DNA of 64,000 nucleotides from Symsagittifera roscoffensis (GCF_963678635.1 NC_087069.1:18202660-18266659), one strand, 5' to 3'; counted from the first letter of the stretch, positions 45,927 to 57,882 are shown. Made by a program: numbers and translations. The notes: generated by a model not told the origin, from the letters alone.

Positions 45927-48900
45927 GTCAGTTCATTGAGATTAAGCTGGTACAAAACTTGGCTCTACCCACACCTTGATTTTTTATGTTTGTTTTTGTT
46001 TTACATGTTGTTGTGGCTGAGTCTGTGATTTTACGATATAAAATTACAAACATTTCCGTTCAAAAATTCTTAAGAAACTAAAATAGTTTTGGAAATTATC
46101 ACAGAATCTTATAAAATCCTAAACAGATTTGTTCAATTTTTTTTAAACCAATTTTTTGTTTTCAATTCACCGTTTTTTTGGGTTCCTCAAGCTATTTTTT
46201 ACAGCCCCTTTGTCCAATTTATGTCGCTCCTTCGATCCCTGTCCCCCATCCTATGTTTAGCCCCTTTAAGGTCAAGCCATTAAACATCTTGAGGGTGGTT
46301 GGGAAGGGGGGTTTGGAAAGGAGCGTGGGGTGGGAAAGTTGAGGCAGGGAGATGAGTACAAAGGGTTGAGACAGGGGGACGAGCAGAAAAGAGAAAACTT
46401 TTCCCATTTGCAAAGAATAAACATTTTTTATGGCTCATACGAACAAAAAGGTCAAATATGATGAAACCAAATTGGAAAAGAATCGATTAAAAGGGATATA
46501 TCCGGTTCTGTTTTGACAGAGAATTTTTTAAATTCCGTTCAAATTCCATTCTAAATATTGAATGGGTCCCGAAAGTTATTTAAATTGTTACATTTTTTGC
46601 CGACATAATCCGTTAAGACCAATTATTTCCCATAGAACTCTAGTGCGGGAGGTCTCAAGATTTGAATCAGCCCTGATAATGACAAAAAAAAGGTATTGTT
46701 ACTGTCATGCAAATATCAACTTTATCTTTTTTTCTCATTTTCTGAAAGGGGATAAATAATCGGTTAAAATCCCTTGAAACTCAGTTCTCATTTTAAATGC
46801 GTCCCGAAAATTTTTTTGCCGATATCAACCGATAAAACTGAACATTTCTACTAGAACTTTAGTGCGGGAAGATTTGAATCAATCCTGATAGTGTTGAAAG
46901 AGTAACTATAAGTGTCAATCAATTATCAATTTAAGACATTTTTTCTCATTTAATTCAATAGGGATATATAATCGAATAAAATCCCCTAGAAATCAATTCT
47001 CAAATTTAAATGGGTTCCAAAATTTTTAAATTTATTTATTTTTCTGCCGATGCAACCCATTAAAATCGATTATTTCCAATAGAATTCTAGTGGGGGAGAT
47101 TTCGAGGTTTGAATTAACGCCATGATACTGTTGAAAATGGAATAATGATTGTCTATCCATTATCAATTTCTCATTAAAATGGGTCCCAAGATTTTTATAA
47201 ATTGTTTTTTTTTTCCGATAAAATCCATTAATATCGATTACTTCCAACAGAAATATACTGCAGGAGATATCGAAATTTGAATCAGCCCTGATAGTGACAA
47301 AAAAAGTTATTGTAATTATTGTAACTGTCATGCAAAAATCTATTTTTATCTTTTTTTCTCATTTTCTGAAAGGGTAAAAAAATCGATTGAAATCCCCTGA
47401 AAATCAGTTCTTATATTTATATAGGTCCCAAATTTTTTTTATTTTATTAATTTTTCTGCCGATGCGATCTATTAAAATCGATAGTTTCCAATAGAAGTCT
47501 AGTGCGGGAGATTTTGAGGCTTGAATCAGCCATGATAGTGTTGAAAATGGAATAATAACTATCTATCCCTTATCAGTTTGAGCTTTTTCCTCAAATCTAC
47601 AAGGGTAAAAAATATCGATTGAAATCCCCTGAAAATCAGTTCTTATATTTAAATAGGTCCCAAATTTTTTTATTTTATTAATTTTTCTGCCAATGTAATC
47701 CATTAAAATCGATAACTTCCAATAGAAGGCCAGTGCGGGAGATCTCGTGATTTCAATCAGCCCTGATAGTGACAAAAAGGGTATTTTAACCGTCATTCAC
47801 TTATCTTTTTTTTTAATTTATTGAACGGGAATACATAATCGATTCGAATCACATGAAAAGCTATTCTCATGTTAAAACGGGACCCAAAAGTTTTTTATAT
47901 TATTTTAGTTTTCTGCCGCTATAACCCATTATAATGATTTTTTAACAGAGATATCTAGTGCGGGAGATCTCGAGATTTCAATCAGCCCTGATAGTGACAA
48001 TAAAGAAACTATAACTGTTATTCAATTATCAATTTAGCTTTTTTCTCAGTTTTTGGAAGGGGATACATAATCGATTAAAACGCCCTAGAAATCAATTCTC
48101 ATTTTCAAAGAGATACCAAAACTTTTTTAAATTGTTCAATTTTTCTGCTAATATAATCAATTCAAATCATTTATTTCCAATAGAACTCTAGTGCGGGAGC
48201 TCTTGAGATTTGTAGTCGCTCTGATAGTCTCCAAAAAGGAATTATAGTTGTCATTCAATCATCAATTATAGCTTTTTTCTCAATTTTATGATAGGGGATA
48301 AAAAATCGACTAAACTCCTTTAAAATCAAATCTCATGTTAAAATGGGTCCCAAATCTGTTAAATTGTTTAATTTTTTTGCCAATATAATCCCTTAAAATC
48401 GATTATTTCTTTTAAAACTCTGGTGCGGGAGATCTCGAAATTTCAATCAGCCCTGATAGTGAGAAATAAGGAATAACAACTGGCATTCAATTATCGGTCT
48501 TAATTTTTTTTCTTAAACGGGAATACATAATCAATTAAAAACTCCTGTAACTCTATTCTCATGTTAAAATTGGTTCCAAATTTTCTTTTAATTTGTTCAA
48601 TTTTTCTGCTAGTTTAGGAAAACGGGAGTGAAACTCAAGGCATTTGAAAATTTTTGCAAAATTCGAAGGTTTATGAAAAGATTTGGTACATATTGAATTG
48701 AGTAAGCTAAGGACTGATAAGGCCAAACTTTTCATCCAAGTAGCAAAAAATCACCTGATTGAACTACCTTGGACAAACAAATTTGCCGATCTTGGCAAAA
48801 TTTTACTTGCAACAAGTTTTTGGTTTCAGGCTAACTTATAATCTAATTTTTAAAAAACTCAAACAGATAAAGTTCGCGAAAAGATAGCAATTTTTTGATT

Positions 48901-50302
48901 GATAAAAATATCTATGATTTTTTTGTTGTTTTTGTTTGACCTAAAAATTCAAAATAAATGCGCTGATGCGTTCGTGTTGACCAAAATTGCTAGACATACC
49001 AATGGCATAGATTTTCTCCATCATTGCATTTTAAATTTTCGCCAGAGTCTCCTAGTTCGCCAACTAGAGTCTCCTAGTTCGCCAATTAGAAAGGGAGTTT
49101 TTTTGATATGGACAAGCATTCAACCATGAATTATCAAAAAAGGAGATTTTTCAAATATATTTTTTTAGTTTCTAAGATTTGTATTCATTAATAATATGAA
49201 ATCTACTGTTGAGTGGGTTTCAGAAAAACTGTTTTTTGAGATATGCAAAAGCATAAACAGGAGCTGTCGAGATGAACATGAAAACATTCGTACCTTTCAA
49301 CGGCGAAAAAAACTTATGTGCTTAGATGTTTTCGGGATTACTTTTAACGTGTTTCTTTTCTTTTTGATCTATCTGGTCTTGAACAGAGCCAAACGAATTC
49401 GTGTTTTCAAAATCCAAGCCACTTGGTTACTAAAAAAACATATATTTTCAGCGTTTTGAGCTGTTTAGCCATATTATAAAAAATCTGCATTCAGAAAATC
49501 ACATTACTTCCTTTTCTGACTTGTTTCAATATTTAGCCAGGAAAAGGCGGACGGATCTAAAGCATTCTTCCAAACCTTTTAACTAAAATATAAAAGTCAA
49601 TAGGCATAAAAGTATTAGAAGTTTTTATGAGAAATTTTGCAAACACAAATGCTTAGTCGTTTTTTGTGCGAGTTGTGAAGAAAACCAAACATTTAGACAT
49701 TTTAGACACGCCTAAAAAATTTCAGGCAAAAATTTTTTGTCGGAAAAAACAAAAAAAACAAAAAAATCACTAATAAAGTATTATAAAAACCAGAACATTC
49801 GTTTTCCAAGTTTTAGAGTGTTTTTTTTTGCACGGTAGCGCTACAAAATCATTCAAATATATTTTTACAGGCGTAAAATAGTTTTTAACGGCTTATCAGT
49901 CTGTGATAAGCCTGCTCGCTTGGTTACTTGTTCAAAACTGAACTGAAACTGTAAAATTCTAAACAGGTTTTACTTGATACTAGGAAAATATTTTAATTAA
50001 AAGTGAAGCACTTTAATTTTATGCATCACTCTATACATTTCGATGATTTTTTTGCTATTTGTTTTGACTGAAAAGCAAAAAAAAGCATGCTGGCTCACTC
50101 TATTTTCTCGAAACAGAACAAAAATTAAACAGATAAAAAAGTAGTGACTGGTGACAAATCTTGCGGCGTATTTTTGACCCATTCTAAAATTTTCAATTTG
50201 ACCCATTCTAAAAAAAAAACTGAAACACATCCGAAAACAAAATTCTTCCCCATTTTCAATGACCAAAACAAAAATGCATTTATGAGCTTTTTGCGTTTTT
50301 GA
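45927..50302 (+). other. Intron 9, part before the duplicated block
   Basis: It holds the nine-unit tandem array (46486-48620). The stretches 45927-46485 and 48621-50302 are AT-rich with no recognisable genes. One GC-richer segment at 46230-46400 (GGGGGGTTTGGAAAGGAGCG) is of unknown nature. Confidence 0.6.
46486..48620. repeat. Tandem array, nine units of about 225-235 bp
   Basis: Variants of CTAGTGCGGGAGATCTCGAG occur near 46641, 46861, 47089, 47271, 47501, 47731, 47957, 48190 and 48420. Each is followed by AATCAGCCCTGATAGTGA, and each unit has TTTTTCTGCCGATA and AATCGATTAAAAT phrases. One interval is about 180 bp (a shortened unit). Units are diverged from one another, so the array is old. 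It lies in intron 9. Confidence 0.9.
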
Positions 50303-50818
50303 GACTTAAGAACGCGCTTACAATGTGTCAATATCCATCAAAATTCGGTCATGATAATTTGATTGATTCTAGTTTGTTTGTGTTACAGTTTCGTGGCGTT
50401 TTTCATAATTGCTGTCATCCAACTTTAGAGCAAAACTCTTTACCCTTAAACAAAACTCCAAAAAACCGCTATGTTTTTTCTCAAATTGCTAATGCTGACT
50501 GTTACTAATGACAACATGACCAGAACCATTGCTGTATTAGACACAAATAAATAGAATTTCAAAGGTGGTGGGAATTATTCAAACTCACATGTGCTGAAAA
50601 AAAAATACTTTGGCTCTTTATCTTTTCCCTCGCCTGCGACCTTATACTTATTAAACTTCTGATCACAATTAACGCGGCCTGCGGACAAATTGGGGTATAG
50701 CAAACATATTTAGTATTTATAGATAGGACTTCAAAACCACTCGTTACACCAGAAACTTTTACTTATGTTAAGTGGGTTTTTGGTGGTGATCCAATATTTT
50801 CAACCTTTTCCTATTCAG

Positions 50819-51023
50819 GTCAAACTGAAGGACGGACAAGAGTGTGGGTGCACAAGGTCAGACACCGCAACAAACGCAACAGACACTGGGGATGAAGGGG
50901 AGGGGGAGGGGCTGAATAGTGGGAAAACGAGGGAGGGATGTGTGGGTGTCGACGGGGCTCTGAGTTGTGTGTCTCCGCCCAAAACCAGACTGCACATCAG
51001 TACAAAGCAGGAAATATTGAGAG
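50819..51023 (+). CDS. Unknown multi-exon gene, exon 10 (block copy 1)
   Basis: 205 bp; acceptor CTATTCAG, phase 0 entry, phase 1 donor AGAG/GTAGAA. It encodes VKLKDGQECGCTRSDTATNA, a glycine- and glutamate-rich stretch (TGDEGEGEGL), then LSCVSPPKTRLHISTKQEIL. Five cysteines are present, two of them in CGC. It follows exon 9 in frame. Confidence 0.75.
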
Positions 51024-51318
51024 GTAGAAAAAAAATAAATTTCATGTTGCCAAGAAAAATTATGAATATGTTTGTGGAAAAGTTTTTAATTTGGCACAAC
51101 CAACCATAGACAGTTATTTGATTTTTGAAAACCCCATTTTTTGAAAACCTCCTCATTGATGGCTAAACTCCCAAAGAACGCTTATAAATTCTGGCAATAG
51201 TGATAAAAAAAAGTTTTAGGCAGTGTTATTGCATTTCAATGATTCTAAAAAAAAACAGAAGTGATATGTGAGCTGGTTGCGGCTCTGTACGTTACCGTCG
51301 TTTAGCCTTCTACCTTGA

Positions 51319-51343
51319 GCAGCCGTGGCCGAGTGGAGTAAGG
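51319..51343 (+). pseudogene. 5' half of a tRNA-Ser-like sequence
   Basis: GCAGCCGTGGCCGAGTGG then AGTAAGG reproduces the acceptor 5' strand and D arm (A box) typical of eukaryotic tRNA-Ser. The anticodon arm, variable arm and T arm do not follow. It lies 85 bp upstream of exon 11 and at the point where the two block copies become nearly identical. Confidence 0.6.
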
Positions 51344-51428
51344 GGGGTTGAGACAAGAAAAAACAAAAAAAAATCATTTTGTGATTTTCTTTTTACCCTC
51401 GTGATAGTTTCGTTTGTTGTCCTGTTAG

Positions 51429-51553
51429 TGTACAAGAGAGCTAGTGGGGATGACATTGAGACTGGGGTGAAAATGGACAGCGAAGGGTACCAGCGCAGTC
51501 TGCAGTGGCGACAACAACAACAGCAGCAACAACAACAACAGCAGCAAATCAAG
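51429..51553 (+). CDS. Unknown multi-exon gene, exon 11 with polyglutamine (block copy 1)
   Basis: Phase 1 entry after TCCTGTTAG; phase 0 donor AAG/GTTAAA. It encodes VYKRASGDDIETGVKMDSEG then YQRSLQWR, followed by twelve glutamines (mixed CAA/CAG) and IK. The mixed codons would slow repeat-length change. Confidence 0.8.
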
Positions 51554-51779
51554 GTTAAATTTGGTTATTTTTGAGGTTGTTTCTATCGTTTGCAAATTGT
51601 GGATCTCTTGAGTTATCCCCCACCATTCTTTGCCTCACTTTTTGAGTGATTGTTTTTTTTTGCTTAAAATGATGGCGAAGGTCAGTGAATCTTAGAAATG
51701 TAAAGAATGTTACAGCTCCATACCTTACCTGTCTCCCATAACTAACAGTGGAAATTAGAAAATAAACTGAATTTAGCAA

Positions 51780-52250
51780 ATATGATACCGCTGCATAAAA
51801 AAGGAAGCAAGTTAATTCTTATCGCTCAATACTTAATCAGTTGCAGAGTTTGAGAGTGCACAATTACTTCTTTAAACTCTATCTAAAAAAACTAGACTGC
51901 GAGCAATTCGATCTAAAAAAACTAGACAGCGAGCAATTCGATCTAAAAAAACTAGACAGCGAGCAATTCGATTTCTGGTGGCAATTGCTTGTTTTCTTGA
52001 TCTAGCAAAAGTAAAAACAAAAACTCGGACAGGTCAAAAAGACTATTTGAGTGGTTATTTTTTGTTTGAATTGAAAAAGGTACAATTGATCACAAGTTTC
52101 TATATCGTAAGCTCAAGGGACTTTTTCTCCAATGGTTCCAGAATTATTTGCCAGATAGATATCAAAGTGTTCAAACAAACAACATATTTTTAAGTTGGTT
52201 ACAAAACAAATTACAAGTACTGCTAATTGATACACATCACCGATTTAATT
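51780..52250 (+). mobile_element. LINE (non-LTR retrotransposon) reverse transcriptase remnant
   Basis: Separate frames give IPLHKKGSK near 51784, a VAIACFLDLAK motif near 51980, and TIDHKFLYRKLKGLFLQWFQ then NYLPDRYQSV near 52085-52170. These match the order of reverse transcriptase motifs in Jockey/CR1-type LINEs. Several frame changes and stops separate them, so it is a decayed fragment. It carries three in-frame copies of a 30-bp repeat at 51881-51970. It is present in both block copies, so it predates the duplication. Confidence 0.75.
51881..51970 (+). repeat. Three tandem copies of a 30-bp repeat
   Basis: ATCTAAAAAAACTAGAC then A or T, GCGAGCAATTCG, repeated exactly three times (51881, 51911, 51941) with one substitution in the first. 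In the LINE-like frame it reads LKKLDSEQFD repeated. The same array is at 59502-59591. Confidence 0.95.
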
Positions 52251-52537
52251 AAAACTTAAAGAATATTTAAAAAAAACACCTCTTTTTCCAGACAACAGAT
52301 ATGTAATAGCAATAACTTTGAACCTAAAAAACAATAAATTAGTCTTTCTGAAAACTTTTTTGCTCTGCTTATATTCATTAAGTTTACTTTAAAGGTCGAC
52401 AAAACCGCCTTGATTAATTTAAACAATCAGACGAAAGTGTTGAGTTCTCAGTAAAAAAAATTTTCCGGTCATGATATTTTTGTCTACGAACTTTCGCATG
52501 CGTTTGGTTTGCTTAACAACCTGTACCGCACCGAGCA

Positions 52538-53249
52538 CCCATGGATCATAATCTATTATTTTGCCATAATATGGTCAGTATTTATAAAATTACAAAAAAA
52601 TCTATTATAATTCCTTGAAAATGTATTATAATCCTAAAAAAATTTAATGTCAATATAATCCATTATAATTAATTATATCTAATATTTATCTAATATACTT
52701 TAATCCTAATATTTTGTATGCCAATATAAAACATTGTAATTGATTTTAATCGATTATGATTGATTTTTTCGAGGGGTTAATCATGATATTTACAATTTTC
52801 TCAAAGCTATCTCATTTCGTGTATAGTGCAGTTGCTATGTATTCCGTCTCATAAAAAGTTACATTGTTACATTTCACATAAAAAACTTATATTTTTTGTC
52901 TCTACTTTTTAATTTCATCTCAGTTTATCCCCCTTTACTTTACCCCCCCCCCACCCCTCCTCCGCCATTTGCCCCCCCCCCCCCTTATGGATGAACATTG
53001 GGGATCTTATTTATTGGTAGACTTTGGAGGAGGGGGGTTAATGATTGTCACATCCCCCAGTTTAGCCCCACACCTCCCCCCAGCTTACCCACCACCGTTT
53101 TATAGAATTTAGTTCTAAAAATAAAACTGATTATATTTGATTATAATGGCAATATAATCGATTTCGTGGTCTGAATTTTACATCTTTAATGGATTATAAT
53201 GGATTATTTTTGTCTCGGGAATCCATTATAAACAATTAGAATCCATGGG
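52538..53249. mobile_element. TIR element with CCCATGGAT ends and ATTATAATCC interior
   Basis: Left end CCCATGGATCATAATC at 52538; right end TTAGAATCCATGGG ending at 53249. The flanks of the interior repeat AATCCATTATAATTAATTAT-like and GATTATAATGG motifs in both orientations. The middle holds poly-C tracts (52943-52983) and a C-rich low-complexity block. There is no ORF. It is also present in block copy 2. Confidence 0.7.
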
Positions 53250-54284
53250 CATTCGCTGCGAGATATGCAGCTTTTATTTTCAATCAACCACTAGAAAGAC
53301 AAATATTAAAAATAAATTTTGTGCAAAGTCAGTGATCACCAGAAAACTGTAATGAAATTAGCTTCAATGAAATTTACTAATTAAAATTGAAAGATATTTA
53401 TAGATTTGAAAAATTCGAGTTTACTAAATGTATTTTAGTAAACATTTTACTTATGTCTTTCCTAAAAATTTGGATAGATATACCAAAGCTTGCCAGTCAG
53501 GGTTGCAAACTCATGCTGAAAATTGGTCGTTTGAAATTTCAGGTTATCGAGAAAAAAGCTTTGAATTTTTTTTGAGAGATTTTTTATTCTTAGAAAAACA
53601 ATTTTCAAAGTTTTTTTTTCAATTTAAGTATTGGATGAATGCTGTCGAGTACGCCAGGAAAAACAGTGAAAAAATATTCAAAAAACGACCGTCTGGACTT
53701 TCTGTTTTGTGCGAAAAGCTTTTTTAAAACAAAAATATTGAATTCTGGGCATAAATACCGAATTTTTAAACTATTTTTTCCTTTCTGATTGATGTCTTGC
53801 AACTGATATAATTGGCTCACATTGCGTGGAAAGATGCGCAATTTGAACTGACAGCTTTTCTTGATTTTTTTCTCTATACTTTCATTTCAATTTGGTTTTG
53901 CATTTCATGATATCCAAAAATCTAAAATTTTTAATTATGTTGAAATTGGCAGCCCTTAAGTGGGCTCGAACAATGCCTTTTTGTTATCCTCTCCACTATT
54001 TAATTGCTACTTATGTGTACTGACGACATAAAACGAATTTAATTCCGAAAAGTTTTATGTTATATGGTGAATTCAATTTACTTTCTTCATTGATATTAAC
54101 TGGGCTAAGTAGTTTATAAGTAATTGACTTCAGGTTTTTTTAACTCGCGCTTTTATTTCAAAAGTTTTGCATTTTCTGGCGTTTTCAATCAGCTATTCAA
54201 ACAATCATACTTATTTTGATTTAAAAAATAATAATAAAACATTTTTGATTTTTGACTTATTATTTTATTTTAACCACTTCCCAG

Positions 54285-54454
54285 GATCAAGAAAAAGAGG
54301 CGCAACTTAATGATCAGGAATGTGAAGATGGAATCAGGAGATGTCACCATCAGCATAACCACAACCACAACCACTCCAAGATCAGACCAGGCACCGCCCC
54401 CCTCGTGAGTCCAGGGTGGCAGAGACGCATGCAGGACCAAGCCGAGTCACATCT
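54285..54454 (+). CDS. Unknown multi-exon gene, exon 12 (block copy 1)
   Basis: Acceptor CCACTTCCCAG, phase 0 entry, phase 2 donor CT/GTAGGT. It encodes DQEKEAQLNDQECEDGIRRC, then a histidine/asparagine alternation (HHQHNHNHNHS) and KIRPGTAPLVSPGWQRRMQD. RPGTAP is another R-P-x-T-A motif. The H/N run could bind metal, but this is speculative. Confidence 0.8.
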
Positions 54455-54797
54455 GTAGGTCTACATGGGCTGATAAAAACTGATATCATAATAAATCATG
54501 ACGAATTCTGCTTCAATGGATAAAAAGGATTCGCACATATTGAATGGGTTTTTTTCAAGTTTAAATTTTTTTAAATAAAGCCTTGGACTCTTTAAAGCCC
54601 CCTTCCCCTCTGGAACCGAAAAAAAAGAGTTTGAGCGTGAACCAATAATTTTAAAAAACAATGAAACCAAATAAGTAATTTTGTTCAAGTTCACAGAGGG
54701 GAGGATTCAAATTATCTGAGGGGAGGATGTTAACTTGATCCTATGCTCCTTAGAATCTTCAAACTGTTACTCTTTTATTCATTTATAACAATTTCAG

Positions 54798-54885
54798 TGA
54801 AGACATTTCCACTCGTGTGTTTCTACCCGACACCAACTCATTTGGGGAAGGTGCTGATACTATTCATGAAGAGGAGAAGATATTT
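54798..54885 (+). CDS. Unknown multi-exon gene, exon 13 (block copy 1)
   Basis: 88 bp; acceptor CAATTTCAG, phase 2 entry, phase 0 donor TTT/GTGAGT. It encodes EDISTRVFLPDTNSFGEGAD then TIHEEEKIF. Confidence 0.8.
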
Positions 54886-55217
54886 GTGAGTACAGTAGCG
54901 TGCCGAGATGTGGACGGGAAGGGGGGGGGTTGGGGTTGACTGCTTCTTTTTCAAATTCTGGTTGCTAAATTAACTTTACGACATCCATTTTTGGCTGACC
55001 AACCTCAAAAACGTTCTAAAGGCACTTTCGGCGCCAATATAACTAATTTTGAGAGTATTTAATCCCCACCCCAATACCGATTGAAACATTTGCTGGTAAT
55101 TTTTTATGGATTTATATTTACTTTGATGCGTGTTAATTAGATTTAATTAGGCTTATTGACTATTTTTACTCTAAATTGACTTGGGTTGATTAATTTAAAT
55201 GATTGCGGCTTGTTTAG

Positions 55218-55306
55218 GATCCTAAACAGCTGTACCACTACACCCCACGCAAACACCAGGACGACTATCCCCCCTGCAACCACGCACACGGACCATACGG
55301 ACTCAA
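55218..55306 (+). CDS. Unknown multi-exon gene, exon 14 (block copy 1)
   Basis: 89 bp; acceptor CTTGTTTAG, phase 0 entry, phase 2 donor AA/GTGAGT. It encodes DPKQLYHYTPRKHQDDYPPC then NHAHGPYGLK, the most sequence-distinct part of the protein. Confidence 0.8.
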
Positions 55307-55329
55307 GTGAGTTCTATCACGCCAAATAC

Positions 55330-55418
55330 AACACCCCCCCCCACACACACACATACACACTTGCATACATACACACACATACACACTTGCATACACACAC
55401 ACACACACACACACAATA
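55330..55418. repeat. CA-type microsatellite
   Basis: A C run followed by (CA)n interrupted by TTGCATA, just past the exon 14 donor. Length differs from the equivalent at 62959-63056. Confidence 0.95.
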
Positions 55419-55609
55419 AACCGCTAAGTAGGTCAAAATTTCAAACTCAAAAGAAGTTCCCGAAACAAAAAAAGTCGTTTTAGTGCATGGTTGATTCAAG
55501 AACACTCTTATAATAGTTTTCATAGAAACTAGAGTCCTTCTCATAGTTAAATGTCATTATTGCATTTGATATTTCTAATGAATATGCTGTACATTGATGT
55601 TTTGTTCAG

Positions 55610-55707
55610 ATATTGGATCGATGAAATCACAAAACGCATTCATCAGAAGCAGAAAGCGAAGCTGGGGAAGAACTACAAGGCCAAGCCACCAAAACCCAAA
55701 AAACCAG
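55610..55707 (+). CDS. Unknown multi-exon gene, exon 15 (block copy 1)
   Basis: 98 bp; acceptor TTTTGTTCAG, phase 2 entry, phase 1 donor CCAG/GTATGA. It encodes YWIDEITKRIHQKQKAKLGK, probably a basic helix, then NYKAKPPKPKKP. Confidence 0.8.
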
Positions 55708-56452
55708 GTATGAATATTATATAATAACCCTCGTATCAGCGTCAGAATGTAATCTTTTTTCTCTTCAATTTTTTCACAGAAGATCAAAATAATGCCTCTG
55801 ATCTTGTTCAAAATCTTGCTGAAATTTTTATACTCGATCTGAAATTTTTATGCTCGATCACGTTTACATTCTTTATTGTGGATTCTAATGAGATGCACTG
55901 TGAGTGGGCTTAAATTAGTTTTTTAGGGTGAAACTTAAATAGAAGAAGAAACTTTAATTGAACTTTTTAATAAAGATGTCAAATAAAAACTTAATTTTTT
56001 GAGCTTAAATCAATGTTTTGTAGTCCTATAGAAGATATGCTTGATTATCACTCCGGCTAAAGGGATTTAATTCTGAACATTTTTCTTCATTTTTCTCTTT
56101 AAACTTTTCTTGACGCGGACTAGTTTTTTTTGAACTCTAAGGAACTACTTTTAAATGTCGTATTAGAACCTAAATCACTTCTAAAAAGGGGCTTCAAAAT
56201 AAAGCCACAATCGATTGCCCTTAAATGTTTCTTTGAGGAAATTGGTTATGCGAGGAAACAAAACCCTACGCCATAATTCCTTCCCATTCTACAATGCCTA
56301 ACTTCAAGTCATAATTTAGAAATGGCATTTGTTTTTATGTATTTTGGGGTATGTGTCGATTGATGTTTAGACTTAGTGATTCCGATATGATCAAGTGAGT
56401 GAAGGGATCTGATTGGTTGATTGATGATGATGCTCCCCCTGTTCTGTTCCAG

Positions 56453-56527
56453 CTCCCCCATTCGTGCGCAGTGATAGTACAGAGAGAATCATGCAGATGG
56501 AGACCAATTTGAAACAACTCATCAGAG
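56453..56527 (+). CDS. Unknown multi-exon gene, exon 16 (block copy 1)
   Basis: 75 bp; acceptor TTCTGTTCCAG, phase 1 entry, phase 1 donor AGAG/GTGTGG. It encodes APPFVRSDSTERIMQMETNL then KQLIR, probably helical. Its counterpart in copy 2 would lie about 100 bp beyond the right edge. Being phase 1, it cannot be spliced in frame to the first exon of copy 2 but could join the second. Confidence 0.75.
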
Positions 56528-57106
56528 GTGTGGTATTATATCCAATTAGTAACTCTGTCTCAGAAGAAAAATATTGGGAAGTTTTTGAATGGTGTAGTTT
56601 TTTCAAAAAGGTATTTTTTGAAAATTTCGTTTTTTTTTGCAATTATTAGTGTATTCTGTTCTATGTTAACTTTTCTAGCCAATTTGGTTTCAAACTATCG
56701 TTATTACACCTGCTGTTAAATTAAAAGTTGATTTTTCAAACGATTGAAGATTTTACAAAAATTGCATTGGCTTAGGAATCTATATGCTCTGAAGGATTTT
56801 CAGTGTTTTTCATTTCTGTCTAAGTTAATTGTAATTTTTTTTTGAAAATGGGCAAATAAGTTTTGAAAAAAATAAGAGTGTGTGATGATAAGAACTCATA
56901 AAACGGTAAAATGAGACTTAAGAACGCGCTTACAATGTGCCAATATCCGTCAAAATCCGGTCATGATATTTTGATTGATTCTAGTTTGTTTGTATTACAG
57001 TTTGTGGAATTTTTCATAATTGCTGTCATCCAATTTTAGAGCAAAACTCTTTATCGTTAAACAAAACTTCAAAAAACCGCTATGTTTTTCTCAAATTGCT
57101 AATGTG

Positions 57107-57882
57107 TTATTTGAATTTTAGATACTTAACAGACTTTTAAATTTTAAAATAGATTCAATTGTGTCATCTTTGAACTGAGAAGTTTTCACAAAGTTAACAC
57201 ATGCACATATATCCTTATTGAAGGTCAAATGATTTTGTTAAACCGATTGGGACACTTTTTAGAGTTTTTATCAAATCATTATTAGCATTGCGATAATCAT
57301 TATATAATGTGACTTCATCAGCAAAAAGAACAAGGTTTGAACTATTGCAACATCAGGCACATCGTTGGTATATAAAGAAAAAAAGCAAAGGTCCCAAAAC
57401 GGAAATTTGGGGCACACCAAATCGGATTGGTATAACAAACGAAATTTCGCTGCCATGATTAACATGTTTACGATCAGTTAAACAATTCTTATAAAAAATT
57501 GGTTAAATTTTCCTCAAAAACTAAAGCAGTACAGTTTTTTTAAACAAAATGGTGTAATATGTTGTGTCAAATGCATCTCTTAAGATCAACAACACTAATT
57601 TTTCCGAAAAACTTTTCGTCAATAGAATTTTTTCAAGAACTCTGTGAAACAAAACAAAGCATGAACACATGATCGCAGGGTTGGAACCCAAACTGCTTCA
57701 TTTTTAAAAAGCGTTTCTTTTTAATGAACGACATTAGTCGTTTGTATAATTTTTTCAGTAATTTTGAAATAGAGCTGAATAGGCTGACGGGTTTCTAAAG
57801 ATCACCACTGACCTTTGCCACTTTAAGACGATCCGGTAAACCGCTGCATCTAAAGATTCAAAAAAATTTTCAGCAAGATGCT
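57107..57882 (-). mobile_element. LINE reverse transcriptase fragment, only in copy 2
   Basis: The reverse complement gives KPVSLFSSISKLLKKL, then QFGFQPCDH, and further on GVPQISVLGPLLF and YTNDVPDVA, the conserved reverse transcriptase blocks of Jockey/CR1-type LINEs. The frame is broken and both gene ends are missing, so it is a decayed, truncated fragment. It interrupts AAATTGCTAATG/CTGACTGTTACT, which is continuous at 50484-50503 in copy 1. Confidence 0.8.

Larger units (their letters stand above)
50303..56911. repeat. Segmental tandem duplication, copy 1
   Basis: The 6.6-kb unit starts GAGACTTAAGAACGCGC at 50303; the identical start recurs at 56912, with unrelated DNA immediately before 50303. 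The unit contains exons 10-16. From about 51310 onward it is nearly identical to copy 2; before that it differs at many sites. Confidence 0.95.

Noticed and set aside
53387-53727. Overlapping 62- and 99-codon frames, conserved in both block copies
   Set aside because: Conservation equals that of the surrounding intron and the composition is AT-driven, so this is only a by-product of recent duplication.
55186-55419. Threonine/histidine-rich frame over the CA repeat
   Set aside because: It reads exon 14 in a wrong frame and then the microsatellite.
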